A stretch of DNA of 64,000 bases from JAGVSR01 sp963786675 (GCA_963786675.1 CAWAZY010000005.1:1-64000), one strand, 5' to 3'; counted from the stretch's first letter, positions 43,017 to 52,451 are shown. Notes: a model not told the origin generated them from the sequence alone. A program made the numbers and translations.

Positions 43017-43727
43017 ATGTTCAGGGCGCGCAAATTCAAGGAACTGGAAAAGCAACTCGGGTACCGCTTCAAAAACGAGTCCCTGCTGGAGTGTGCGCTG
43101 ACACACGCGAGTGTGCGCGGCGGCAAGCCGGTGCGCGCGGACAATGAACGGCTGGAGTTTGTCGGAGACCGGGTGTTGGGTCTTGCCATCGCCGGGTTTC
43201 TGAACGAGAGCTTTCCTCACGCCAAGGAAGGCGAACTCGCCCGGCGTTACAACAGCCTCGTCAGAGGTGAGACGTGCGCCCGCATCGGCCGCGCGCTGGA
43301 GATCGGCCCGCGGCTCATTTTGTCAGAGGCCGAATCCCAGAGTGGCGGACGCGACAAGGATACGATCCTCGCCGATGCGATGGAGGCGATCCTCGGCGCG
43401 ATCTTCATCGAGGCGGGCTTTGACGCGGCGCGTGGCTGCGTTCTGAAACTGTGGCAGCCGTTACTGCATGAGCAGCGCCCCCAGGTGGCTGCCGACGCCA
43501 AGACGGCCTTGCAGGAATGGGCGCAGGGGCGGGGGCTCGCGCTGCCGCATTATTCGGTCGTCTCGCGGGAAGGGCCCGACCACGCGCCGATGTTCACCGC
43601 CGAGGTGCGAGTCCGGCCGTTGGAGCCCGCGCGCGGCGAGGGAACGTCGAAGCGGCTTGCCGAACAGGCCGCCGCAGCCTCATTGTTGGAACGTGAAGGC
43701 GTCGTTGAAAGGAAACCCAATGTCTGA
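43017..43727 (+). CDS. rnc: ribonuclease III
   Basis: 236 residues. Cleaves double-stranded RNA in rRNA and mRNA maturation. The endonuclease domain has ECALTHASV and the signature NERLEFVGDRVLGL with the metal-binding Glu/Asp; the double-stranded-RNA-binding domain is at about 165-230 (KTALQEWAQGRGLALP, LAEQAAAASLLER). ATG 43017 follows GGAG closely, just after the lepB stop at 43008; an upstream ATG at 42954 inside lepB is less likely. The rnc end overlaps the era start by eight bases. Confidence 0.95.
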   Translation: MFRARKFKELEKQLGYRFKNESLLECALTHASVRGGKPVRADNERLEFVGDRVLGLAIAGFLNESFPHAKEGELARRYNSLVRGETCARIGRALEIGPRLILSEAESQSGGRDKDTILADAMEAILGAIFIEAGFDAARGCVLKLWQPLLHEQRPQVAADAKTALQEWAQGRGLALPHYSVVSREGPDHAPMFTAEVRVRPLEPARGEGTSKRLAEQAAAASLLEREGVVERKPNV

Positions 43728-44661
43728 GGCTGGCGCTCCTGTGCCACCGCCGCCGACCGACGAAAACCGCCGCTGCGGCTTTATCGCCATCATCGGTGCG
43801 CCGAACGCGGGCAAGTCCACACTCGTCAATGCCCTCGTCGGCGCGAAGGTTTCCATCGTCTCGCATAAGGTGCAGACGACGCGCGTCCCCGTGCGCGGGA
43901 TCGCCATAGACGGGGCCAGTCAGCTGGTCTTTATCGATACGCCCGGAATTTTCCAGCCCAAGCGCCGCCTCGACAGGGCCATGGTGGATGCGGCATGGGG
44001 CGGGGCACATCATGCCGACGTGGTGGCGCTGATGGTCGATGCCGCCAAGGGCGCCGATGAAGATGTGAAACGCATCCTGGAAAGGCTTGCCGACACCAAA
44101 TTACCAAAGCTCCTGATCCTCAACAAGGTGGACCGGGTGACGGACAAGGACTGGATGTTGCCGCTGGTCAAGCAGCTGACCGCGCGCATCACCTTCGACC
44201 GGGTATTCATGATTTCCGCGCTCGACGGCAGTGGCGTCGCTGATCTCAAGGCGCACCTCGCCAGTCTGATGCCGCTCGGGCCGTGGCACTACCCGGAAGA
44301 TGAAATTTCCGACGCGCCCTTGCGGATGCTCGCCTCCGAGATCACGCGCGAGAAGATCTACAAGTATTTGCACGAAGAATTGCCCTATTCCGCGACCGTC
44401 GAGACCTCGGACTGGAAGAACTTCAAGAACGGTTCGGTGCGCATCGAACAGACGATCTACGTCGAGCGCGCCAGCCAGAAGGCCATTGTGCTGGGCAAGG
44501 GCGGCCAGACGATCAAGCGCATCTCCAGTGAATTGCGGGCCGAACTTTCTAAAATCATCGAGAACGACGTGCATCTCTTCCTGTTCGTGAAGGTCCGTGA
44601 AAACTGGGGCAGCGACCCGGAACGCTACCGTGAAATGGGACTGGATTTTCCCAAGGATTGA
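43720..44661 (+). CDS. era: GTPase Era
   Basis: 313 residues. Ribosome-associated GTPase that binds the 3' end of 16S rRNA. G1 is IIGAPNAGKSTLVNAL, switch I near KVQTTRVPVRG, G3 is FIDTPGIF, G4 is LNKVDRV, and the KH domain near the C-terminus has YVERASQKAIVLGKGG. AAAGGA lies seven bases before the ATG inside rnc, so translation is coupled to rnc. The N-terminal 18 residues are non-conserved. Confidence 0.97.
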   Translation: MSEAGAPVPPPPTDENRRCGFIAIIGAPNAGKSTLVNALVGAKVSIVSHKVQTTRVPVRGIAIDGASQLVFIDTPGIFQPKRRLDRAMVDAAWGGAHHADVVALMVDAAKGADEDVKRILERLADTKLPKLLILNKVDRVTDKDWMLPLVKQLTARITFDRVFMISALDGSGVADLKAHLASLMPLGPWHYPEDEISDAPLRMLASEITREKIYKYLHEELPYSATVETSDWKNFKNGSVRIEQTIYVERASQKAIVLGKGGQTIKRISSELRAELSKIIENDVHLFLFVKVRENWGSDPERYREMGLDFPKD

Positions 44662-44675
44662 AGGGCGGGCGCGCC

Positions 44676-45023
44676 ATGATCAAGATGGGATCTCTCATGC
44701 GCCCGCTATGTGCTGCTTTGCTAGTCGGGCTGTCTGGACCTTCCCCGGTCGAGGCCGCCGTGCGTCAGTGCACCCAAAGGATTTCGAGCGAACTGACGCA
44801 AGCACCCACCGAACGTGAGGCCCACCGTCACGCGATTGCCAGCTGGACCGCGCGGGCCAAGGCGGCTGGCATCGCCCACCCGGCTTGGCGCATCGCGTCT
44901 CAGAAGCTGATGAAATGCCTGCCGGCCGCGTCAGGTTTTGAGTGCATCGCCATCGCGCGAGCCTGTACGATCCGCCCGTCGGCGCCTCGCGTCAGGCCGC
45001 GCGGCCCCAAGCGCGACATCTAA
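44676..45023 (+). CDS. small exported protein between era and recO
   Basis: 115 residues from ATG 44676, with a signal peptide (MRPLCAALLVGLSGPSPVEA) and a mature part with four cysteines (RQCTQRIS, MKCLP, FECIAIARAC). I recall similar proteins between era and recO in Hyphomicrobiales; the function is unknown. It starts 14 bases after the era stop. No other start has a better binding site. Confidence 0.75.
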   Translation: MIKMGSLMRPLCAALLVGLSGPSPVEAAVRQCTQRISSELTQAPTEREAHRHAIASWTARAKAAGIAHPAWRIASQKLMKCLPAASGFECIAIARACTIRPSAPRVRPRGPKRDI

Positions 45024-45040
45024 AGGATCACACGACCCGC

Positions 45041-45760
45041 ATGGAATGGAGTGACGAAGCGATCGTTGTCGGCGTGCGGCCACACGGGGAGACCGCCGCG
45101 GTGGTGGAGCTGTTTACGCGCTCCCACGGCCGGCACATGGGTCTGGTTCACGGCGGGCGGTCGCGCAAATCACGCCCCGTGCTGCAGATCGGCAATCATG
45201 TCGATGCGACCTGGAAGGCGCGTCTGTCGGAGCATCTCGGTCACGCGACGCTGGAACTGCGCCGGGGTTATGCGGCGGCCGCCATGGACGATCCGCCGGC
45301 ACTGGCAGCTCTCTCGTCGTTGTGTGCGTTGTCGCGCCTGCTCCCCGAACGCGATCCCCATCCCGCGCTCTACGAGGTCACGCTCTTCGTCTTGAGTTTT
45401 CTCGACGATCCGACGGTGTGGCCGGCGCTTTACGTGCGCTGGGAGGTGGCGCTGCTGCAGGACCTCGGCTTTGGCCTGGACTTGTCGGCGTGCGCGGCAA
45501 CCGGCGCCAACGATCAGCTGATCTATGTGTCGCCCAAATCGGGCCGTGCGGTTTCGGCGTCCGCCGGCGAGCCCTATCGCGATCGGCTCCTGCCGCTGCC
45601 CGCGTTCCTCACCAAGGCCCGTCAGGCCGAGGTCACGGACGTGGATGTGCGCCATGGGCTCGATTTGACGGGGCATTTCCTGGAGAGCCGGGTCCTGTCG
45701 GCACGCGGGGAGACGCTGCCTGAATCGCGCGGGCGCATTCTGGGCGCGCGTATCGGCTAA
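45041..45760 (+). CDS. recO: DNA repair protein RecO
   Basis: 239 residues. Recombination mediator that helps load RecA on SSB-coated gaps. An OB-fold N-terminus (DEAIVVGVRPHGETAAVVEL, GRHMGLVHGGRS) is followed by the helical domain ending in a degenerate zinc-finger region (SACAATGANDQLIYVSPKSG); the C-x-x-C zinc ligands of other RecO proteins are reduced to one cysteine here. Ten or so residues overlap in position with the previous gene's end, but not in frame. It closes the lepB-to-recO run. Confidence 0.93.
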   Translation: MEWSDEAIVVGVRPHGETAAVVELFTRSHGRHMGLVHGGRSRKSRPVLQIGNHVDATWKARLSEHLGHATLELRRGYAAAAMDDPPALAALSSLCALSRLLPERDPHPALYEVTLFVLSFLDDPTVWPALYVRWEVALLQDLGFGLDLSACAATGANDQLIYVSPKSGRAVSASAGEPYRDRLLPLPAFLTKARQAEVTDVDVRHGLDLTGHFLESRVLSARGETLPESRGRILGARIG

Positions 45761-45762
45761 GT

Positions 45763-46452
45763 TCAGTCCGCCGTCTCTCGGGCCGAGAGCACCACGTCGA
45801 GGCCCGACTTGGCATCGCCCGACAGCGTGTAGACCGTCTTGTCGGCGGCCTCGAACTGGGATTTGACCTTACGCGGACCGGGTGTTTCGAAGGCCAGCGT
45901 GCCCGGGTTACATGACGTGTGGGTCACCGCCATGCGCGGCTCGATGGTGTGGCGCTCGCCCGCGAATTCGTAACCAACCTTGGCTTTCGACGTGTTGGCG
46001 ATCTGGAACGTGATTTCCGCCGTCTGAGGCCGGGCAAAGAGCTGGACCGAAATGTACTTCGGGTCCTTGTCGGGCGCCTTCGCCACCCCGACACCGATCT
46101 CCGTCACATGGGGCGCCAGCAGGTTCTTCTTATGGGAGGGCGAGTTGATCCAGCCTTCGAAGGATTTCTTGGCCAGGTCCCGGCTTTCGAACCCGCGGCT
46201 GTCCAGGTGCAAGGCTAGGTTCTCCGCCACACTGCACCAGGCGTAGCCTGCAGCCTTCACCCGGTCGCCGGCCTCACGTCCGTCCGCCGTGTGGGAGAAC
46301 GTGCCGCTCTGGGCGAGGTAGGCGGCATAGGCGCGCGCGGCCTTAGCCAGCGGCGCGCTGGGGCGGACTTCGCCCAGCGTGTTCTGGCGGCGGTAGGCGT
46401 TGGTCATTTCGATCACCGCCGCCTCGACGGCGGGGATATCGGGCAGGGGCAT
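45763..46452 (-). CDS. CAP-domain (SCP/PR-1-like) protein without a signal peptide
   Basis: 229 residues. The CAP fold has NAYRRQNTLGEVRPSAPLAK, SGTFSHTADGREAGDR, the tetrad histidine/glutamate region WCSVAENLAL, and GWINSPSHKKNLLAPHVTEI. It is followed by a 95-residue beta-rich domain with IRMAVTHTSC-type motifs. Most bacterial CAP proteins are secreted, but this one begins MPLPDIPAVEAAVIEM, with no hydrophobic leader; an in-frame stop lies two codons upstream of the ATG, so a missed signal peptide is excluded unless the sequence has an error. Function unknown. Confidence 0.85.
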   Translation of the reverse strand: MPLPDIPAVEAAVIEMTNAYRRQNTLGEVRPSAPLAKAARAYAAYLAQSGTFSHTADGREAGDRVKAAGYAWCSVAENLALHLDSRGFESRDLAKKSFEGWINSPSHKKNLLAPHVTEIGVGVAKAPDKDPKYISVQLFARPQTAEITFQIANTSKAKVGYEFAGERHTIEPRMAVTHTSCNPGTLAFETPGPRKVKSQFEAADKTVYTLSGDAKSGLDVVLSARETAD

Positions 46453-46531
46453 GGATCAGACCACCCTCACAGGTTGCGTTCAGCCGCGATTAAGGCCCTA
46501 CAAAGTGGGCAAAAATCGGCAAGGCAACGAA

Positions 46532-47491
46532 CTATCGGGCGTACGGTTCAAGTTCATCTCTTGCGTTGTTCACTCGCTTGAGTGCCGCCTCCTTCAAGCG
46601 CTGGACGGCTATGCCTTCGCTGGCCCATTTGTCTGGGTGCAATTCGCGCGCAAGGCGGATCCACGCATTTCGGAGTTCGAACTTGGAGTAGATTTGACCT
46701 AATCCCAAGATCTCACGCGCGGTTGCGCCGTCAGGCGGTAATTCAGGCCCTTCATGCTGCGGCGCGAGATTTATACCTCTTCCGGCAATTATAGCTTGCG
46801 CAAGTCTGTCCCCGTAAAAGTCAGACCATGGCCGGCCCTGGATATGAGACGTGTCGCTCGTGGCGACAAAGCCGATCAACCCAGACATCAAAAGGCTCAA
46901 AGCCAAAGGAAGTGGGTGTTCTAGAAGGAACAGCACGGAGTTAGAGAACGTGTGGATCTGGAAATCCCGTTGGGAGTTTGGCTGCGTCAAATACGAGAAC
47001 GCAAAGTGCGTAAGGCCAAAAGCTACGCCAGACACGAGTGCCGTGACCCTGAGCGACCAGCGATAAGGAGCACTGGCGCCCCATCGCCAACGTCTCTCCA
47101 TGCGTCGAATTCCATTCAGCTTACGCTTGGCAAAGGCCAATTTGTGATCGTTCAAGGCCTCTATTGAAATGATGAACGCGCCCCGAATTCTGTCGAGCAA
47201 CCGATCTTGTCTTCGTGCATGGCGGTAGATGATGGCGTAGGGGACTAAGAAAGCCAGAGCGTATGTGCCGAGAGAGCCGACGACATGTATCAGGGGCGTT
47301 GTTCGACCATCGGACAGCCAATGAAGAAGAACGAAAAACGCAAAACCAATGCCTGTGATTATCAAGACGTCCCAGTGTCTAAACCCAGGCATCACCCGTT
47401 CAGCAGCAGAAGCAACGCGCCACCAGAGCCTATCCAACTGGGAGCCCATCCACTGGCGCGCTCTAGTAAAAAATCGGAATGATCCGTGCAT
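46532..47491 (-). CDS. membrane protein with C-terminal J domain
   Basis: 319 residues. Several hydrophobic segments lie at about residues 41-60, 70-88, 145-165 and 190-212; a basic stretch follows, and a J domain occupies the last 65 residues with the diagnostic HPD in LARELHPDKWASEG. The J domain would recruit a DnaK-type chaperone to the membrane from the cytoplasmic side. The gene is visibly less GC-rich (about half) than its neighbours and uses codons such as AGA and TTA more often, which suggests horizontal acquisition. ATG 47491 follows AAGAG. Start alternatives GTG 47494 and TTG 47497 exist. Confidence 0.8.
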   Translation of the reverse strand: MHGSFRFFTRARQWMGSQLDRLWWRVASAAERVMPGFRHWDVLIITGIGFAFFVLLHWLSDGRTTPLIHVVGSLGTYALAFLVPYAIIYRHARRQDRLLDRIRGAFIISIEALNDHKLAFAKRKLNGIRRMERRWRWGASAPYRWSLRVTALVSGVAFGLTHFAFSYLTQPNSQRDFQIHTFSNSVLFLLEHPLPLALSLLMSGLIGFVATSDTSHIQGRPWSDFYGDRLAQAIIAGRGINLAPQHEGPELPPDGATAREILGLGQIYSKFELRNAWIRLARELHPDKWASEGIAVQRLKEAALKRVNNARDELEPYAR

Positions 47492-47541
47492 CACCAACTC
47501 TTGACCTTGCGGGAGCTACCTGGGTCGGATAACCGTCCAGC

Positions 47542-49794
47542 ATGAGCAAGCAATCGATTCCTCCCGCCGGCCCAGGCCCCATCGAGCCCGTCAATCTGAA
47601 GGACGCCCTCGAAGAACGCTATCTGGCCTACGCGCTGTCCACCATCATGCACCGGGCGCTGCCCGACGTGCGCGACGGCCTGAAGCCGGTCCACCGGCGC
47701 ATCCTGTATGCCATGCGCGAGCTTGGCCTGGATCCCGACGGCGGCTACCGCAAGTGTGCCAAGATCGTCGGCGAGACGATGGGTAACTTTCACCCGCACG
47801 GCAATCAGGCGATCTATGACGCGCTGGCGCGCCTCGCCCAGGATTTCGCGGTCCGCTATCCGCTGGTCGATGGCCAGGGCAACTTCGGCAATATCGATGG
47901 CGATAACCCCGCCGCCGACCGCTACACGGAAGCGCGGCTGACGACGGTTGCCGCCGAACTTCTGGATGGTATCGACGAGGACACGGTGGAGTTCCGGCCG
48001 AACTACGACGGCCGCGAACAGGAGCCGTCCGTTCTGCCCGCCGCGTTCCCCAATCTTCTGGCGAACGGTTCGTCCGGCATCGCGGTGGGCATGGCGACCA
48101 ACATTCCCCCGCACAACGCCGATGAACTGTGCGCGGCGCTTTTGCATCTCATCAAGCATCCCAACGCCACGGTCGAAAAGCTGGTCGAGTTCGTCCCCGG
48201 TCCTGATTTCCCGACCGGCGGCGTCATCGTGGAGCCGCGCGCCGACATTCTCGAAGCCTACCGCACAGGTCGCGGCGGGTTCCGTCTGCGCGCCCGCTGG
48301 GAAAAGGAAGAGACCAACCGGGGCGGCTATCAGATCGTCATCACCGAGATTCCGTATCAGGTTCAGAAAGCCAAGCTCGTCGAGAAGATCGCCGAGTTGA
48401 TGACGGAAAAGAGGCTGCCGCTTCTGGGCGACGTGCGCGACGAAAGCGCGGAGGAAGTGCGCCTCATCCTGGAACCCAAGAGCCGGACCATCGATCCCAT
48501 GCTGCTCATGGAGAGCATGTTCCGCCTGACCGAACTCGAGATCCGCTTTGGTCTCAACATGAACGTGCTGTCGGGCGGGCAGATTCCCAACGTGCTTGGT
48601 CTCAAGGACGTGCTGAAACAGTGGCTGGAACATCGCATCGAGGTGCTGATCCGCCGCTCCGAGTTCCGCCTGAAAAAGATCGAGCACCGCTTGGAAGTGC
48701 TCGATGGCTACCTGATCGCCTACCTGAATATCGACGAGGTCATCCGGATTGTTCGCTTCGAGGACAATCCGAAGGCGAAATTGATTTCCACATTCAAGCT
48801 GACCGACGTCCAGGCCGAAGCCATCCTGAACCTGCGCTTGAAAAGCCTGTCTCGGCTCGAAGAGGTCGAGATCAAGGCCGAGCACGACAAGCTGTCGAAG
48901 GAACGCCGCGAACTCAAGCAGTTGCTGAAATCCGAAGAGCAGCAGTGGGAGCGCATCTCGGACGAGGTGAAGGCCACCCGCGAGCGCTATTCCAAGAAGA
49001 CCGAACTCGGCCGCCGCCGCTCGAGCTTCGCGGACGCACCGGAAATTTCCGTCGATCTGGACGAGGTGCTGGCCGAGAAGGAACCGATCACCGTCATCCT
49101 GTCCGAGAAGGGTTGGATTCGGGCGATGAAGGGCCACCAGGACGACCTCTCTAAACTCGACTTCAAGCAGGGCGACAGCCTGAAGCGCGCCGTCAAGGCG
49201 ATGACCACCGATAAGCTCATTCTGTTCGCAACCAACGGGCGCTTCTTTACGCTCGATGCCGGGCAGTTGCCGGGCGGACGCGGCCACGGCGAGCCGGTGC
49301 GGCTGATGGTCGATCTGGAGGAGAACCACGATTTCGTGGAACTGTTCGTTCATGACGCGACCCGCAAGCTGCTCGTTGCATCGAGTGGCGGCTATGGGTT
49401 CGTCGTGCCCGAGGACGAAGTGATCGCATCGACCCGCAAGGGCAAGCAGGTTCTCAACCTCTCCGATGACGAGGAGGCCACGGTCGTCGTTCCAGCTGAC
49501 GGCGATATGGTCGCCACCATCGGCGAGAACCGCAAGCTGCTCGTCTTCAAGTTGGACGACGTCAACGAAATGGCGCGCGGCAAAGGCACGATCCTGCAGC
49601 GCTTCAAGGATGGCGGGCTATCGGACGCGCGGGTCTTTGCCAAGAAGGAAGGCCTGACGTGGCTTGATAGCGCGGGCCGGACGTTCACGCTTCACTGGAG
49701 CGATTTGAAGGAATGGTCGGGCGAGCGCGCACAGGCCGGTCACATGGCGCCAAAGGGGTTCCCCCGGTCCAACAAGTTCGGACCGGCCTTCTAG
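47542..49794 (+). CDS. parC: DNA topoisomerase IV subunit A
   Basis: 750 residues. Decatenates chromosomes together with ParE. The breakage-reunion domain has LKDALEERYLAYALSTIMHRA, LPDVRDGLKPVHRRILYAM, GNFHPHGNQAIYDALARLAQ, VDGQGNFGNIDGDNPAADRY and RYTEARLT with the DNA-linked tyrosine. The C-terminal domain (about 520-740) forms degenerate GyrA-type blades lacking the GyrA box, which is why I call it ParC and not GyrA. It starts 50 bases from the start of the divergent J-domain gene. The quinolone-resistance region is not obviously altered. Confidence 0.95.
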   Translation: MSKQSIPPAGPGPIEPVNLKDALEERYLAYALSTIMHRALPDVRDGLKPVHRRILYAMRELGLDPDGGYRKCAKIVGETMGNFHPHGNQAIYDALARLAQDFAVRYPLVDGQGNFGNIDGDNPAADRYTEARLTTVAAELLDGIDEDTVEFRPNYDGREQEPSVLPAAFPNLLANGSSGIAVGMATNIPPHNADELCAALLHLIKHPNATVEKLVEFVPGPDFPTGGVIVEPRADILEAYRTGRGGFRLRARWEKEETNRGGYQIVITEIPYQVQKAKLVEKIAELMTEKRLPLLGDVRDESAEEVRLILEPKSRTIDPMLLMESMFRLTELEIRFGLNMNVLSGGQIPNVLGLKDVLKQWLEHRIEVLIRRSEFRLKKIEHRLEVLDGYLIAYLNIDEVIRIVRFEDNPKAKLISTFKLTDVQAEAILNLRLKSLSRLEEVEIKAEHDKLSKERRELKQLLKSEEQQWERISDEVKATRERYSKKTELGRRRSSFADAPEISVDLDEVLAEKEPITVILSEKGWIRAMKGHQDDLSKLDFKQGDSLKRAVKAMTTDKLILFATNGRFFTLDAGQLPGGRGHGEPVRLMVDLEENHDFVELFVHDATRKLLVASSGGYGFVVPEDEVIASTRKGKQVLNLSDDEEATVVVPADGDMVATIGENRKLLVFKLDDVNEMARGKGTILQRFKDGGLSDARVFAKKEGLTWLDSAGRTFTLHWSDLKEWSGERAQAGHMAPKGFPRSNKFGPAF

Positions 49795-49875
49795 AGGAGC
49801 GGCGAAACAGTTCCGCTTGGACCTGTGTCCCGCACCTCCTTGCCACGGCTCCAAGCCACGGCTACCAAACAAGGC

Positions 49876-50475
49876 ATGAGGCTGGCAGGCGGACTTTCGA
49901 ATTTGACGGGCGGGCGGACGGTGGCGGGGCTTGTGCTCGGCGCCATGTTCTGGCTGTCAATTTCGGCTTCCGCGCAGGAGGCACCGGGCTCCAGTCCACC
50001 AGATGCCGGTTCGATCGGCGCCAGCGAGCCGGCAGTCACAGAGCCCGGCGCAGCGGCGCCCTCCGAGGCACCCGCGCCGCCAGCACCGGCCGATAGTATC
50101 GCCGCATGTACAAAGGCCGATTTCGAAACGGTCGTCGATCAGGCGGCTGCGGCGCTGCGCGATCTCAATCAGCTCAATAAGCCGAAGTTCCAAGAGAAGC
50201 TGCGCGTCCTCAAGGACAAGCGCGCCTGGAGTGAGGATCAGTTTCTGAACGAGGCCGCGCCGTTCGTGAAAGACGAGCAGATCGACGGCTACGACGCGCG
50301 CACGCATGAACTGCTCGGCCAGATCACGGCCATGGGGGACGAGGGATCGGCGGCGGCGTCGCCGAACTGCGCGCTGTTCCAAACGCTGCGAGGCCACATG
50401 AACATGCTGGTCGAGACGCAGAATGCCAAATGGACCTACATGTTCAGCAAGATCGACGCCGAACTGGCGAAGTAG
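49876..50475 (+). CDS. exported protein of unknown function
   Basis: 199 residues from ATG 49876 (alternative GTG 49825). A signal peptide ends near SISASAQ, then a Pro/Ala/Ser-rich linker, then a soluble helical domain (CTKADFETVVDQAAAALRDL, NQLNKPKFQEKLRVLKDKR). Two cysteines in the mature part may bond. I do not recognise the family. Confidence 0.7.
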   Translation: MRLAGGLSNLTGGRTVAGLVLGAMFWLSISASAQEAPGSSPPDAGSIGASEPAVTEPGAAAPSEAPAPPAPADSIAACTKADFETVVDQAAAALRDLNQLNKPKFQEKLRVLKDKRAWSEDQFLNEAAPFVKDEQIDGYDARTHELLGQITAMGDEGSAAASPNCALFQTLRGHMNMLVETQNAKWTYMFSKIDAELAK

Positions 50476-50508
50476 GTCTCGGCGCGGGCGCTCAGGTAGC
50501 CCCGTGCT

Positions 50509-51255
50509 CTACACCCGTTCCCAGCCGCTGGGGCCGAGGCGCTCCTGGGGCAGGAAGCGCGTCTTGTAGTTCATCTTCCGCGAACCCTCGATCCAATAGC
50601 CCAGGTAGACATAGGGCAGTCCGAGCGCGCGGGCATGCGCGATGGTTTCCAGGATCATGTAGGTGCCAAGGCCGCGCCGGTTCTCGGTCGGTTCGTAGAA
50701 CGAATAGACCATCGAGATACCGTCGGAGAGCATATCGCACAGCGCCGCGCCCGCCAGCGGCCATCCGCCCGGATCGGTCGTCAGCGCGCCTTCCGCCGGC
50801 TTCAGGCGATACTCGGTGATCGATGTCTCGATGACGCTTTCTTCCACCATCAGCGCGTAGTCGAGCGCACTCATGTCGGCCATGCCACCGTCGGCATGGC
50901 GCGCATCGATGTAGCGGCGGAAGAGGGCGTATTGCTCGGCGTTCGGTAGGGCTGGAACCCGGCGGGCGGCAAGGTCGCGATTGTCTGCCGCAACGCGCCG
51001 CATGGATCCGGATGGGTTGAACTCGTCGACCAGCACGCGCACCGACACGCAGGCGTGACAGCCTTCGCAGTAGGGCATGTAAGCAATGTTCTGGCTACGG
51101 CGGAAACCGCCGCGCAGAAGATTGTCGACCAGCGCGGGCGGTTTGTCGGAGGTTAGGTGCGTGAACAGTTTGCGTTCGAGCCGGCCCTGCAGATAGGGGC
51201 ACGGCTGGGCAGCGGTCACATAGAATTCGGGGAAATGCTTGCGCTGCTCGCTCAT
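50509..51255 (-). CDS. bpt: aspartate/glutamate leucyltransferase (Bpt)
   Basis: 248 residues from ATG 51255, with GAGGGA just upstream. Transfers leucine from Leu-tRNA to N-terminal Asp or Glu, producing N-degrons for ClpAP. Signatures: PCPYLQGRLERKLFTHL, YMPYCEGCHACVSVRVLV with the cysteine pattern of the ATE/BPT family, SLV-type MVYSFYEPTENRRGLGTY, and LPYVYLGYWIEGSRKMNYK. The upstream in-frame part to 51384 is not used. It lies near parC, as in other alphaproteobacteria. Confidence 0.96.
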   Translation of the reverse strand: MSEQRKHFPEFYVTAAQPCPYLQGRLERKLFTHLTSDKPPALVDNLLRGGFRRSQNIAYMPYCEGCHACVSVRVLVDEFNPSGSMRRVAADNRDLAARRVPALPNAEQYALFRRYIDARHADGGMADMSALDYALMVEESVIETSITEYRLKPAEGALTTDPGGWPLAGAALCDMLSDGISMVYSFYEPTENRRGLGTYMILETIAHARALGLPYVYLGYWIEGSRKMNYKTRFLPQERLGPSGWERV

Positions 51256-51445
51256 GCGTCGCGTCCCTCGATCACCGCCGCGTGCGGCCCAGTGGCCCCG
51301 GTGCTGCGGACCGCGCAAATAATCCTGGATGGTTCGCCGTGCGGCAAGCCGAATATCCTGTGTGTTGCGCCTTGGCCGCGGCATGAACGTCGATCTTCGA
51401 TCCGGCGCGCGCCGATGTCATGTCGCATCGCTCGCCCGGTGCCGC

Positions 51446-51763
51446 TCATGATTTGTCGTCGCCCCGTCCCATCAGGCCGGCCGCGGCTGGTGGCGGCGCC
51501 GACGAGCGGCGCGGCGGCGTCCGGCCGGTGTTGCCCCCAGGGGTCGCCGAAGGCCCGGCATTGGCGGCCGGCGGCGGCGCTCCGGTCCGTTCGCGATATT
51601 GCGGAACGCTTTCGGGCACGGACAAGGGGCGCTGGCCGCCCGTCATGTCCGCTTCGGTCATGCCCCCGGCGGGCCGTCCCGCAGAGGCGAGACCCAAGCG
51701 ATATCCAATGTAGCCGGCGATGAGCGCGACGACGATCAGCTGGAGAAATTCGGCGGTCGGCAT
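51446..51763 (-). CDS. small membrane protein with proline-rich tail (105 aa)
   Basis: One N-terminal transmembrane helix (FLQLIVVALIAGYIGYRLGL), then a Gly/Thr region and a Pro/Ala-rich tail (GAPPPAANAGPSATPGG). No known domain. It precedes bpt on the same strand with a 190-base gap. The function cannot be inferred. Confidence 0.6.
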   Translation of the reverse strand: MPTAEFLQLIVVALIAGYIGYRLGLASAGRPAGGMTEADMTGGQRPLSVPESVPQYRERTGAPPPAANAGPSATPGGNTGRTPPRRSSAPPPAAAGLMGRGDDKS

Positions 51764-51976
51764 GGGATGGGTTCACCTGGAGATGGGCCTTGCGCGGTTT
51801 GAGAAAACCACGCCGTCGAAGCAATCCAGGTTAGGCTACTGGTTCGTGCCGGCAAAGAAAAGGCTGCGAGAAGGCAAAGATGTCCTGCCCGCCCGCCAGC
51901 CACGGTTGCCAGTTATCCTGTGCAGACCGTCATTATGCGCAGACTGTCATATTCGGTTGTGGGCCGGGGCTGGTGC

Positions 51977-52180
51977 TCAACGCGCCGTCGCGATGGACGC
52001 GGCGCTGGCACTCTCGAGGGCTGGATCAATCGAGGCATGCGTCAACCACGCCAAAGTCCCGATTCCCAGCACCAGGATCAGGATGCCCAGAAGGGTGCGT
52101 CGCACGGCCCACCGCAGATTAAAAATGGGGGCACTGATTTCGGACGCACCGTCGGTGGTCCCTTGGGCCTGAATGCTCAT
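51977..52180 (-). CDS. small membrane protein (67 aa)
   Basis: A frame from ATG 52180, with GGGGGAA about 12 bases upstream. The product has a hydrophilic N-terminus, a transmembrane segment (RTLLGILILVLGIGTLAWLT) and an acidic/alanine tail. No family recognised; a longer in-frame start at 52378 is not supported. It may equally be a spurious frame, but the clean membrane segment and a usable start argue for a gene. Confidence 0.4.
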   Translation of the reverse strand: MSIQAQGTTDGASEISAPIFNLRWAVRRTLLGILILVLGIGTLAWLTHASIDPALESASAASIATAR

Positions 52181-52451
52181 GTCTTTTGGACTTCCCCCGG
52201 ACGCTCGATCCGTTATTTGGCGGATCTCAAACTGAATTGACCGGCATGTCTGGCCCAACCGGTAGGGGGCTGTATCGGCAATGCGGGCGCCCCCGCCCGT
52301 TACCGACCATCGAACTCCCCTTGTTTGATCGGCGGCGGCGCTCCGGTCAAGCGATGCCCCGCGCCAACACAGTTTCAATTCTGAACAGTGATGCGAACGC
52401 CACGCAGTGGCGCCTCGCTTCGTTGTTTTGGGAAAAAGGCCTTCGCAAAAT

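Noticed and set aside
47491..49353. A 620-residue open frame on the minus strand opposite parC
   Set aside because: Antisense shadow of parC with no known domain; the sense strand carries a complete topoisomerase.
52181..52378. Longer N-terminus for the 67-residue membrane protein
   Set aside because: The extension is Arg/Gly-rich, has no ribosome binding site and includes sequence unlike the rest of the protein.
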